DNA of 64,000 nt from Bacteroidales bacterium (lineage in GTDB: Bacteria > Bacteroidota > Bacteroidia > Bacteroidales > WCHB1-69), in contig JAKSMG010000005.1 of the NCBI GenBank assembly GCA_024400755.1, positions 81,863 through 145,862 of the forward strand. The letters are read 5' to 3'. The position numbers and the translations under genes are program-made. Under the pieces are notes generated by a model. It was not told the origin of the DNA and searched no databases. It saw only the letters and a program-made list of their open reading frames with translations. Below, one piece after another: positions 53,484 to 61,150 of this stretch; positions within the stretch are counted from its first letter, which is position 1; each line of letters starts with the position of its first letter.

Positions 53484-54200
53484 TTATTCCATAATCATAT
53501 TGTGGAAAACGTTGGTGACGTCTTCGTCTTCTTCAATTTTTTCCAACAATTTTTCAACTTCTTCTTGTTCTTCTGGAGCCAATTTCTTCATATCGTTTGG
53601 AATTCTTTCAAATTTGAATTCCTTGATTTCAAACTTGTTGTCTTCCAAATATTTCTGAATCGGTCCAAAATTCTGGAATTCGGCATAGATTACGATTTCG
53701 TCTTCGTCTTCAAATAATTCGTCGATACCATAATCAATGAGTTCCAATTCCAATTCTTCCAAATTGACATCGTCTTTTTTTACGACGGTAAAACGGCATT
53801 TTCTGTCAAAAAGGAAATCCAACATACCTGAAGTGCCTAAAGCACCACCCAATTTGTTGAAATAACTTCTGATATTGGCAACGGTACGCATGTGGTTGTC
53901 TGTTGCGGTTTCAATATAAATGGCAATTCCGTGAGGGCCATAACCTTCGTAAAATACTTCCTTATAGTCAGAGGTGTCTTTCTCAAGGGCTTTCTTAATG
54001 GCTCTTTCCACATTTTCCTTGGGCATGTTTTCTGACTTGGCATTCTGCATCAGAAGACGAAGTCTCGGGTTCATACCAGGGTCTGGTCCACCAGCTTTAA
54101 CGGCCATTGTGATTTCTTTTCCCAGTCGGGTAAAGGTTCTTGCCATATTACCCCAACGTTTAAATTTTCTTGCTTTTCTAAATTCAAATGCTCTTCCCAT
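53484..54200 (-). CDS. yebC: YebC/PmpR-family protein
   Basis: A 238-residue protein of the YebC family, regulators that also relieve ribosome stalling. It shows MGRAFEFRKARKFKRWGNMARTFTRLGKEI, GGPDPGMNPRLR, NMPKENVERAIKKA, and EVFYEGYGPHGIAIYIE. The start MGRAFEF is the family start (a variant of MAGHSK); the longer frame covers the promoter. Confidence 0.93.
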   Translation of the reverse strand: MGRAFEFRKARKFKRWGNMARTFTRLGKEITMAVKAGGPDPGMNPRLRLLMQNAKSENMPKENVERAIKKALEKDTSDYKEVFYEGYGPHGIAIYIETATDNHMRTVANIRSYFNKLGGALGTSGMLDFLFDRKCRFTVVKKDDVNLEELELELIDYGIDELFEDEDEIVIYAEFQNFGPIQKYLEDNKFEIKEFKFERIPNDMKKLAPEEQEEVEKLLEKIEEDEDVTNVFHNMIME

Positions 54201-54243
54201 AGTATGTATTTTTTGGAAATTATACTTTATATTTTTTGAGCTG

Positions 54244-54251
54244 CAAATATA
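54244..54251 (-). promoter_or_regulatory. -7 element of the yebC operon
   Basis: On the minus strand TATATTTG, 44 nt upstream of the chosen yebC start. Confidence 0.5.
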
Positions 54252-54404
54252 CAAATTTTTTCCCAAAAAATTTTTGGAAAATTTTCATACAGGATGAAAT
54301 TTCAAAATTGGCCGCTAATGAAGGCTCTTTGATGGTAACGGATGAGGATTTTTTCTGCAAAAAATTATTTTTATCATTTGCGATTTCCATTTGAAAATAA
54401 TTCG

Positions 54405-54412
54405 TATCTTTG
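54405..54412 (+). promoter_or_regulatory. -7 element of the fur-rubrerythrin operon
   Basis: TATCTTTG, 32 nt before the chosen ATG at 54444. Confidence 0.5.
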
Positions 54413-54443
54413 CAATGAATTTAAATTTGTAATTAATACAAAA

Positions 54444-54872
54444 ATGAGGAAGGAAAAAACTATTTCGCTGTATCTTGAAAAATTCGGCATTAGACCGTCT
54501 GTGCAAAGAATAGCGATAGCTGAGTACCTTATGAAACATCGAACTCATCCTACGGCTGATGAGATTTTTGCCGCACTTTCTTCGCAAATACCGACATTGT
54601 CAAAGACTACCGTGTATAATACCTTGAAATTATTTGCCGAGAGCGGAGTGGCCACTATGCTCGTTATTGATGAGAAAAATATTCGTTTTGATGGTGAAAC
54701 GAAACCCCACGCTCATCTGAAATGCAAAAAATGCGGTAAGATAATGGATGTAATGGGCTGCCGTCTGCCGAGATACCGGCGAAAGGATTTTTGTGTGCTT
54801 GAAACGCAGGTTTTTTTCCTCGGTTTTTGTGAAGAATGTATGTCAAGTATAAATCATAATATCAATAACTAA
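54444..54872 (+). CDS. Fur-family regulator, probably PerR-like
   Basis: A 142-residue metalloregulator: helix-turn-helix ([29 protein letters not shown]), [15 protein letters not shown] and the C-terminal CEEC, giving the structural zinc site. Its neighbour 28 nt downstream encodes a rubrerythrin, so peroxide sensing (PerR) is more likely than iron control; that is inference. The start MRKEKT follows the promoter. Confidence 0.88.
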   Translation: MRKEKTISLYLEKFGIRPSVQRIAIAEYLMKHRTHPTADEIFAALSSQIPTLSKTTVYNTLKLFAESGVATMLVIDEKNIRFDGETKPHAHLKCKKCGKIMDVMGCRLPRYRRKDFCVLETQVFFLGFCEECMSSINHNINN

Positions 54873-54900
54873 ATTTATCATTAACTTAAAATCAAAAGTC

Positions 54901-55449
54901 ATGAAGAAAAAATTTGTATGCCCTATTTGCGGCTATGTCCACGAAGGAAACGAAGCTCCTGAAAGATGTCCTCAATGCAAACAAATCGTAGAATGGAAAG
55001 TTTTGGATAACGAAGCTGGTTTGAATTTTGTTACCGAACACGTTATTGGCATCGCTAAAGATACCGATGACCAAATGAAGAAGGATTTGAATGCTCACTT
55101 TATGGGTGAAGCTACCGAAGTTGGTATGTATTTGGCAATGAGTCGTCAAGCTGACCGTGAAGGTTATCCAGAAATCGCGGAAGCTTTCAAACGCTATGCT
55201 TTCGAAGAAGCTGAACATTGCGCTAAATTTGCCGAATTATTGGGTGAAGTGGTTTGGGATACCAAAACCAATCTCGAAAAACGTATGGTGGCAGAATGTG
55301 GTGCTTGCGAAGACAAAATGCGCATCGCTAAACGTGCCAAAGATTTAAATTTGGATGCTATTCATGATACTGTTCACGAAATGGCTAAGGACGAAGCACG
55401 TCATGGAAAAGGTTTCGAAGGCCTCTTCAATCGTTATTTTAAGAAATAG
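54901..55449 (+). CDS. Reverse rubrerythrin (N-terminal rubredoxin domain)
   Basis: A 182-residue oxidative-stress protein. A rubredoxin-like Cys4 site [10 protein letters not shown] and CPQC occupies the N-terminus (residues 6-27), ahead of the ferritin-like diiron domain ([33 protein letters not shown]). The order is reversed relative to classical rubrerythrin. The enzyme reduces hydrogen peroxide. It is probably cotranscribed with and regulated by the Fur-family gene. Confidence 0.92.
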   Translation: MKKKFVCPICGYVHEGNEAPERCPQCKQIVEWKVLDNEAGLNFVTEHVIGIAKDTDDQMKKDLNAHFMGEATEVGMYLAMSRQADREGYPEIAEAFKRYAFEEAEHCAKFAELLGEVVWDTKTNLEKRMVAECGACEDKMRIAKRAKDLNLDAIHDTVHEMAKDEARHGKGFEGLFNRYFKK

Positions 55450-55484
55450 TCTTTTTTATAGTCTATATTTTTGATTAAAAAGGA

Positions 55485-55520
55485 AAATCACCGCGGAATT
55501 TCTGCGGTGATTTTTTTTAT
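55485..55520 (+). terminator. Rubrerythrin operon terminator
   Basis: ATCACCGC pairs with GCGGTGAT across a 9-nt loop, followed by eight T (55511 onward). Repeat copy F begins directly after the T-run. Confidence 0.85.
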
Positions 55521-55701
55521 CGGAATTATCCCTATTCATCTTGTAAAGAGATTCCTTAGACAAGAAGTGGCGGCGGCATCCCATACGTGCCTTAACTCCA
55601 TATTTTGCGCTGCCGCCATCACGCCCACAAAGTATGTCGCCATTCCGATGTTTCCGACGTAAGGAGGGAACATCGGAATCTCAACAAGATTAAAGGATAA
55701 T
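55521..55701. repeat. Dispersed palindromic repeat, copy F
   Basis: The left end CGGAATTATCCC, TATTCATCTTGTAAAG, AGATTCC and the right end CGGAATCTCAACAAG, ATTAAAGGATAAT are inverted. The core TGGCGGCGGCATC...GCCGCCATCACG is nearly the same as copy A. A second stem, ATTCCGATGTTTCC, pairs with GGGAACATCGGAAT near the right end with one G-T pair. Confidence 0.78.
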
Positions 55702-55745
55702 CTAGGTTTTTATTGTTTTTTGTTTGAAAATAATAGTAAAATGAT

Positions 55746-55753
55746 TAATTTTG
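55746..55753 (+). promoter_or_regulatory. -7-like element upstream of the CPBP gene
   Basis: TAATTTTG, 85 nt before the ATG; a long leader, so uncertain. 55754-55837 shows nothing else. Confidence 0.35.
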
Positions 55754-55837
55754 CGAAAACAATTTGCGATGATAATGCATTTGTCCTGTTCTATTTTTTT
55801 GTTCATTTTATGAGATTGATTAAATACTGATGGTACG

Positions 55838-56512
55838 ATGAAAAAACTGTTTGCCTATTTCAAACATCCGATAGAAAGCATTGCAAAAGAGGATTCCGCT
55901 TCGATTGGGAGTATAATTTTGTTTTATTTTCTAATCCAAGGATTATTCATTTTATCTGTGATTCCGTTTGTAATAGCAGGAATTTTGCCAGAAAATGAAA
56001 TTTCAAATTTAAAAGAATTGGGACTCCCTTTTTGGGTCATTGCATTTATTCCACCTATTTTGGAAGAACTTGCTTTTCGATTTTCTTTAAAAAGACGTAG
56101 AATTAATTTTATTGTTTCGTTTGTGGTTGTTTGTTGGTTTTTACTACCTAAAATTATACCGGTATTTCCCAATTTAATATATTCACCTCAATATTTTTGG
56201 CTAAGATTATCTATATCAGTAGTACTTGGATTATTGTTAGGCTATTTTTTGACGCCAGTTTTGCAAAAGATTCGCTTTGAGGTGGTTTTCTATGTTTTTG
56301 CATTTCTTTTTGGTTTCTTGCACATTTTCAATTACGCAATTCAAATTACTTCTTTGATCTTTGTTTTGTATATACTTATTTATTTACTGAACAAAGTGGT
56401 AATAGGAATGTTATTAGGTTATATTAGGGTGCGTTATACTATCTTTGGTTCAATTGTTGCTCATTTACTTAATAATTTTATTCCTTTGTTACTTGTGTAT
56501 TATGTGTCGTAG
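55838..56512 (+). CDS. CPBP-family intramembrane metalloprotease
   Basis: A 224-residue membrane protein with six or seven helices. CPBP motifs are EExxxR in LEELAFR (about residue 76), FxxxH in FGFLHIFNY (about 165) and HxxxN in AHLLNN (about 212). These glutamic-type proteases process prenylated or other membrane peptides. AT-rich and unlinked to neighbours; the substrate is unknown. Confidence 0.82.
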   Translation: MKKLFAYFKHPIESIAKEDSASIGSIILFYFLIQGLFILSVIPFVIAGILPENEISNLKELGLPFWVIAFIPPILEELAFRFSLKRRRINFIVSFVVVCWFLLPKIIPVFPNLIYSPQYFWLRLSISVVLGLLLGYFLTPVLQKIRFEVVFYVFAFLFGFLHIFNYAIQITSLIFVLYILIYLLNKVVIGMLLGYIRVRYTIFGSIVAHLLNNFIPLLLVYYVS

Positions 56513-56673
56513 AAAACAATGTCCCCATATATAATTCAGACATTTTTACAATCTGTGTAGTTCTATTCTACTAGACAATATATTTATTGATGGATAAGTA
56601 CAAATTGTTGATTAGAAATCAATGAAATGATAATTGATTATAAGTTGTTGATATCGTTGATTTTAAACATAAA

Positions 56674-56779
56674 AAAGTGGTCTAAATGCTTTCCGAGATT
56701 TTAATATCCGACTGGTTATAGGGAAATGGTGTCAAATATTCAATTCTCAGAGAGATAAATTTTCTCTTTAGACCACTTT
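56674..56779. repeat. 13-bp inverted repeat bounding a 106-nt structured region
   Basis: AAAGTGGTCTAAA (56674-56686) is perfectly complementary to TTTAGACCACTTT (56767-56779). On the minus strand, just after the pgk stop, the second arm is followed by a T-run, so it may be a large pgk terminator or a small RNA. 56513-56673 shows short GTTGAT repeats and no gene. Confidence 0.55.
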
Positions 56780-56795
56780 CTTAGAAAAATTCTAA

Positions 56796-57992
56796 CTATT
56801 CGTCTTCGTTTAGTGCTTTAATGCCTGGAAGGGCTTTCCCTTCGAGATATTCCAACATAGCGCCACCACCGGTGCTGATATAGGAAATGTAATCGTTCAA
56901 ATCAAATTTTGTGATAGCCGCAATAGAGTCACCACCTCCGATAAGTGAGTAAGCACCAGAAATGGTCGTTGTGGCAACGGTCAAGGCGATGGCGTGGGTG
57001 CCATTTGAAAAGCGTTTCATTTCAAAAACGCCCAACGGACCATTCCATAAAATGGTTCTTGAATTTTTGATAATGTCGGCAAACATTCGGATAGTTTTGG
57101 GACCAATGTCCATTCCTTCCCAACCATCTGGAATATGGTTTTGCGTGGTGGTATAGGTGTTGGCATCTTCTGCGTATTTGTCTGCACAAATATTATCTAT
57201 AGGTAAATACAAATTAATACCTCTTAAGTGTGCTTTTTTAACAATTTCCTTGGCAACAGGAACCATTTCGGGTTCAAATAATGAATTGCCAATTTTAACA
57301 CCAAGGGCATTCAGGAAAGTATAAGCCATTCCGCCACCAATAATCAAGTTGTCAACTTTGTCTAATAAATTATTCAATATGTTGAGTTTGCTTGATACTT
57401 TTGAACCACCAATAATGGCAGTAAAAGGTGTAATAGGATTTTGAAGTACGTGGTCAAGGTTGGCTGCCTCATTATATAATAAGTATCCGGCATAGCTCTT
57501 TCCAGGGAAACATTTTACGATGGTTGCCGTGGAAGCGTGCTCACGGTGAGCCGTGCCAAAGGCATCGTTTACATAGCAATCGCCAAGACTGGCAATGGCT
57601 TTGGCAAATTCCATATCGCCTTTTTCTTCTTCCGCGTGGAAACGTAAGTTTTCTAATAAGCCGATTTCTCCGGGTTTCATAGAGGCAATCCTGTTTTTGG
57701 TTTCAGGATCTAAAACATCTCCTAAGAAAATAACGGTTTGCCCCAAAATTTCAGAAGCTTTGCCTACAATGTGCTTAAGCGAAAATTTGTCGTTTACTTC
57801 GCCTTTCGGACGACCAAGGTGGGACATCAAAATGGCAATGCCGCCTTCTTCGGTAATGGTATTGATGGTTTCTTTGGTCCTCTCAATACGGGTGGTGTCA
57901 GTAACTTCAAATTGTTCGTTCAAGGGAACATTGTAATCTACACGGATTAAAACCTTTTTCCCATTAAAGTTGGTTTGGTCAATTGATTTCAT
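56796..57992 (-). CDS. pgk: Phosphoglycerate kinase
   Basis: Glycolytic kinase, 398 residues. VLIRVDYNVPLNE, SHLGRPKG, LLENLRFHAEE, GGSKVSSKL, TILWNGPLGVFE, and the ATP loop GGGDSIAAI near 355 are present. It follows the Fe-S protein gene by 38 nt with no separate promoter evident, so the two are probably cotranscribed. Confidence 0.96.
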   Translation of the reverse strand: MKSIDQTNFNGKKVLIRVDYNVPLNEQFEVTDTTRIERTKETINTITEEGGIAILMSHLGRPKGEVNDKFSLKHIVGKASEILGQTVIFLGDVLDPETKNRIASMKPGEIGLLENLRFHAEEEKGDMEFAKAIASLGDCYVNDAFGTAHREHASTATIVKCFPGKSYAGYLLYNEAANLDHVLQNPITPFTAIIGGSKVSSKLNILNNLLDKVDNLIIGGGMAYTFLNALGVKIGNSLFEPEMVPVAKEIVKKAHLRGINLYLPIDNICADKYAEDANTYTTTQNHIPDGWEGMDIGPKTIRMFADIIKNSRTILWNGPLGVFEMKRFSNGTHAIALTVATTTISGAYSLIGGGDSIAAITKFDLNDYISYISTGGGAMLEYLEGKALPGIKALNEDE

Positions 57993-58030
57993 AACTATTC
58001 GTATTAAATTTCTACTATAATAATCAAATG

Positions 58031-59332
58031 TTATTTTTTGTCTATAATTAATGCGTCTGCTACGACTTCTGCCACAGATTTGATTTCCACATTGAGTTTG
58101 TAATGATGATTAATTTGGATAAGTTGGTCAACGCAGTTGTGGCATGGGGTGATGACGACATTGGCACCAGTAGCTTTAATTTGTTCGGCCTTGATTTCTC
58201 CGATTTTGAGTCTTCGGTCGTTATACTCACTCATAGCCAACATCCCGCCGCCGCCACCGCAACAGAAATTGTCGTTGCCATACGGATTCATTTCAATCAG
58301 TTCCGGAACAACGCTTTTGACTACGTAGCGCAGCGAATGGAATAATCCGCCATTACGTGTGATGTTGCAGGGATCGTGGATGGTATATTTTTTTGTGTTG
58401 AGGTTCTTGTCAACATTGATAATGCCTTTTTTTAGGTATTCTTCAATGAGTTCAACCAGTGTAATCATTTTAAAATCAGGATGTTTTTGCAAGTAGTTGG
58501 GTGCTTCCCAACGAAGCGCGCGCGAGCCGTGTCCGCATTCGCCCAAAACCAACGTTTTGCAACCCAATTTGTCCATTTCGTTGAACATATTTTTTGCAAT
58601 TTGCGTGGCTTCTTGGTCATTACCTGAAAAATAACCATAGTTGGTTACGTCATACATCTTTGAGGATAAGGTCCAATTGGCATTGGCCGCATAGAAAATC
58701 TTGGCTGCAGCCGCAATGGACAAAGGGAAAAACTTGGGTTCGCGAGGATTGAGCGTGTAAAGCATTTCCTTCCCGCTTTCATTCAATGGAATTTTCGCAT
58801 TCTCGTCCTCTACATCATCTTGTAAATCTTCCTCCATCCATTGAATGGTATCAATGTATTCTTCTTCCGGAATTCCCATATTGTTGCCGGTGGTAATAGC
58901 TGCGTCAACGGTAGCCTGCAATGTCTTGGGCACATAGCCCATGGCTGCCAACATCCTGCGACCTGTGCGGACAATAAAGGGAATGTCAACGCCAATGGAA
59001 CAATGTTTGACACAACGCCCACACATTGTACAAGCTCCATACAACGAATCAACCATTTCTTCAATCATTTTATCGTCCAAATCTCTTGCATTGACCAGCG
59101 CCGGCGCGGTTTTTCCTATGAAAGTACAATATCTGCGATAAATGGAAGCAACCAGATCAACCTTCTTTCCAGGAATAAATTTGGGGTCATTAAAAGTTTT
59201 GTAGAACATACAGCTTGTCCCGCACAAACCGCAATGAACACAAGCATTTAGATGTGTGACTAACTTGCTGTCAACCTTCGGAGATAAAAATTTTTTGGCT
59301 ATTTGTATATTATTTGGGTCAATAGTACTCAT
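58031..59332 (-). CDS. Heterodisulfide reductase-like (Fe-S) oxidoreductase with CCG domains
   Basis: A 433-residue redox protein. Two 4Fe-4S ferredoxin motifs, CVHCGLCGTSC and CTMCGRCVKHC, lie in the first 120 residues, followed by two CCG-type cysteine domains (DPCNITRNGG with CCGGGGGML, and CHNC), as in HdrD/DsrK/GlpC proteins. It probably passes electrons between a membrane quinone or thiol partner and ferredoxin; the partner is unknown. The start MSTIDPNN was chosen after the promoter-like element; an upstream Met overlaps it. Confidence 0.85.
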   Translation of the reverse strand: MSTIDPNNIQIAKKFLSPKVDSKLVTHLNACVHCGLCGTSCMFYKTFNDPKFIPGKKVDLVASIYRRYCTFIGKTAPALVNARDLDDKMIEEMVDSLYGACTMCGRCVKHCSIGVDIPFIVRTGRRMLAAMGYVPKTLQATVDAAITTGNNMGIPEEEYIDTIQWMEEDLQDDVEDENAKIPLNESGKEMLYTLNPREPKFFPLSIAAAAKIFYAANANWTLSSKMYDVTNYGYFSGNDQEATQIAKNMFNEMDKLGCKTLVLGECGHGSRALRWEAPNYLQKHPDFKMITLVELIEEYLKKGIINVDKNLNTKKYTIHDPCNITRNGGLFHSLRYVVKSVVPELIEMNPYGNDNFCCGGGGGMLAMSEYNDRRLKIGEIKAEQIKATGANVVITPCHNCVDQLIQINHHYKLNVEIKSVAEVVADALIIDKK

Positions 59333-59349
59333 AAATGAATATTTTTTTG

Positions 59350-59357
59350 CAAAGATA
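59350..59357 (-). promoter_or_regulatory. -7 element of the Fe-S protein-pgk operon
   Basis: On the minus strand TATCTTTG, 18 nt before the chosen start at 59332. Confidence 0.5.
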
Positions 59358-59412
59358 ACGAAAACTTTGATATTATGCAAATAATATCTTTTAAATCTAA
59401 ACAAAGAAAATA

Positions 59413-59445
59413 AAAAAAACGCCGTCGAAATCCTCGACGGCGCCC
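59413..59445 (-). terminator. Terminator of the coiled-coil protein gene
   Basis: On the minus strand GCCGTCGA pairs with TCGACGGC and is followed by eight T, directly after the stop of the 59468..60388 gene. Confidence 0.85.
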
Positions 59446-59467
59446 GGAAGATAATATATGAAAGTTT

Positions 59468-60388
59468 TTATTTTAATGTTATATAACTTTCTCCGAGATA
59501 AGCATTGTCGGTAAATACTTGGACAATGTATTTCCCTTTGATGGCCTTGTCCTTGTCTCTGATATCCCATACCAAAGAAATATTTTGAGCTTTGTTGTCA
59601 TAGTTGATCGTGGTTTTTGCGGTGTACTGCAAACGCTGGCCATTGTTGACAAAAGTATAGGAATCTCCAGCTCCTGGAGTTAATACTCTACCAGTTTCTG
59701 GAAGGGCGATACGACAATAAAGATTGACGGGACCTGCTGACAAAAGTGAGTTCTCAGCCAAAGTTAATGTGGTTTTTAATGCTTTTGCACGGGTGGCTCT
59801 GTCGGTTTCAACTTCTGTGCCGTTGGCTTTGTAAAATACGGCGCGACTACGAATATTGTAGGCCTTATGCACTGCAGCCCCGGAGATGCGGGTGTTCAAA
59901 CTGTCTTTGTGTCTTTGGAGAAGTGCCTTTTCTTCTTGCGTTTGCGCCAAACTCTCTTTCACTTGTGAGTTTTCTTCTTTTAATGCCTGATTTTCAGCAT
60001 AAAGTTGATCGATTTCCGTAACATATTCTTGGGCAATATTCTGTAAACGCTGAAGTTGTCTCTTGATTTTATTGTAGTCACCTTGTGAAGCAATCAATTT
60101 CTGAATTTCAGCGGCATTGGCCATAATCGTGCTGTCTTTTTCACTGAGTAGGTCAGACAATTCGCCATATTCGCTTTTAATTTTTTCATGTTCTGCCAAT
60201 AATGCATCCAATTCGGCTTGCAGATTCTCGTTCTCTGTGGTTACTTCAGTGTATTCTTGATTGAAAACGGGTTTGGCAAAAAATCCGAAGTATAATGTTG
60301 TAAATAAAAGGATTGCACATAATGCTCCTAAAATAATAACCCATTTTTTTAATGGATTTTGTTCGTTTTTTTCGTGTGTGGTTTCCAT
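59468..60388 (-). CDS. Membrane-anchored coiled-coil protein with beta-rich C-terminal domain
   Basis: A 306-residue protein with an N-terminal membrane segment (WVIILGALCAILLFTTLYFG, about 16-35), a long coiled coil (about 45-170, heptads of Leu, Glu, Gln), and a beta-rich C-terminal domain (RSRAVFYKANGTEVETDRA, DSYTFVNNGQRL, GKYIVQVFTDNAYLG). Related proteins in Bacteroidota are unnamed. Likely periplasmic and involved in envelope structure; that is inference. Promoter TATCTTTG is at 60426. Confidence 0.75.
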   Translation of the reverse strand: METTHEKNEQNPLKKWVIILGALCAILLFTTLYFGFFAKPVFNQEYTEVTTENENLQAELDALLAEHEKIKSEYGELSDLLSEKDSTIMANAAEIQKLIASQGDYNKIKRQLQRLQNIAQEYVTEIDQLYAENQALKEENSQVKESLAQTQEEKALLQRHKDSLNTRISGAAVHKAYNIRSRAVFYKANGTEVETDRATRAKALKTTLTLAENSLLSAGPVNLYCRIALPETGRVLTPGAGDSYTFVNNGQRLQYTAKTTINYDNKAQNISLVWDIRDKDKAIKGKYIVQVFTDNAYLGESYITLK

Positions 60389-60397
60389 TTTTTTTTG

Positions 60398-60433
60398 TAT
60401 TTTTGAATCTCTAAAGTTAGAACTGCAAAGATA
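60398..60433. promoter_or_regulatory. Overlapping divergent promoters for comF and the coiled-coil gene
   Basis: Plus strand TATTTTTG (60398-60405) lies 45 nt before the comF ATG. Minus strand TATCTTTG (60426-60433) lies 37 nt before the 60388 start. Each -7 lies within the transcribed leader of the other. Confidence 0.5.
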
Positions 60434-60450
60434 CTAATTTATTATGCTAT

Positions 60451-61149
60451 ATGAACAAATTTGATGAACTTCTGCAAAATTTTATTGCTTTTTTCTATCC
60501 TCGTTCCTGTATCGCTTGTGGCGATGCGTTGCAAAAAAATGAACAACACTTCTGTCTGTCTTGCTTGATGCACTTGCCAGAAACCAATTTCCATTTGATG
60601 GACCAGTCTCCCTTGGATTTGATTTTTGCGGGACGAGTGCCCGTGGAAAAGGTGTCGTCTATGCTTTTTTATAAAAAGGGAAATCCTGTCCAGCATATTC
60701 TTCACTCTTTGAAATATAAAGGAAATAAAGAAATTGGTACTTTTTTAGGAGAAATGTATGGCCAACAGTTGATGAAAAGCGAATATTATAAGTCTGTCGA
60801 TTGTATTCTTCCCATTCCTCTGCATCCAAAAAAGTTTAAAATTCGTGGTTATAATCAAAGCGAATGCATTGCTATGGGATTAAGCAAAAGTATGAATATA
60901 CCATATTACAATAATGTATTGTTGAGAACGGAATTTACGGAAACGCAAACCAAAAAAAGCCGTTTCAATCGTTGGGAAAATGTTAAGGATGTTTTTGTCG
61001 TGGATAATGCGGAACCCATTAAGGGAAAACACGTGCTGGTCTGTGACGACGTGCTGACAACCGGTGCCACGATGGAAGCCGCCATTATGAAAATCAAACA
61101 GGTGGAAAATGTGCGCGTCAGTGTCGTGACACTGGCTTGTGCCAACTAA
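60451..61149 (+). CDS. comF: ComF-family phosphoribosyltransferase-like protein
   Basis: A 232-residue protein. The N-terminal zinc-finger cysteines CIACGDAL and CLSCL precede a PRTase fold with the PRPP loop VLVCDDVLTTGATM. ComF helps DNA uptake in naturally competent bacteria and restart of replication forks; the role here is unproven. It converges with the next gene, 1 nt apart. Confidence 0.9.
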   Translation: MNKFDELLQNFIAFFYPRSCIACGDALQKNEQHFCLSCLMHLPETNFHLMDQSPLDLIFAGRVPVEKVSSMLFYKKGNPVQHILHSLKYKGNKEIGTFLGEMYGQQLMKSEYYKSVDCILPIPLHPKKFKIRGYNQSECIAMGLSKSMNIPYYNNVLLRTEFTETQTKKSRFNRWENVKDVFVVDNAEPIKGKHVLVCDDVLTTGATMEAAIMKIKQVENVRVSVVTLACAN

Positions 61150-61150
61150 T

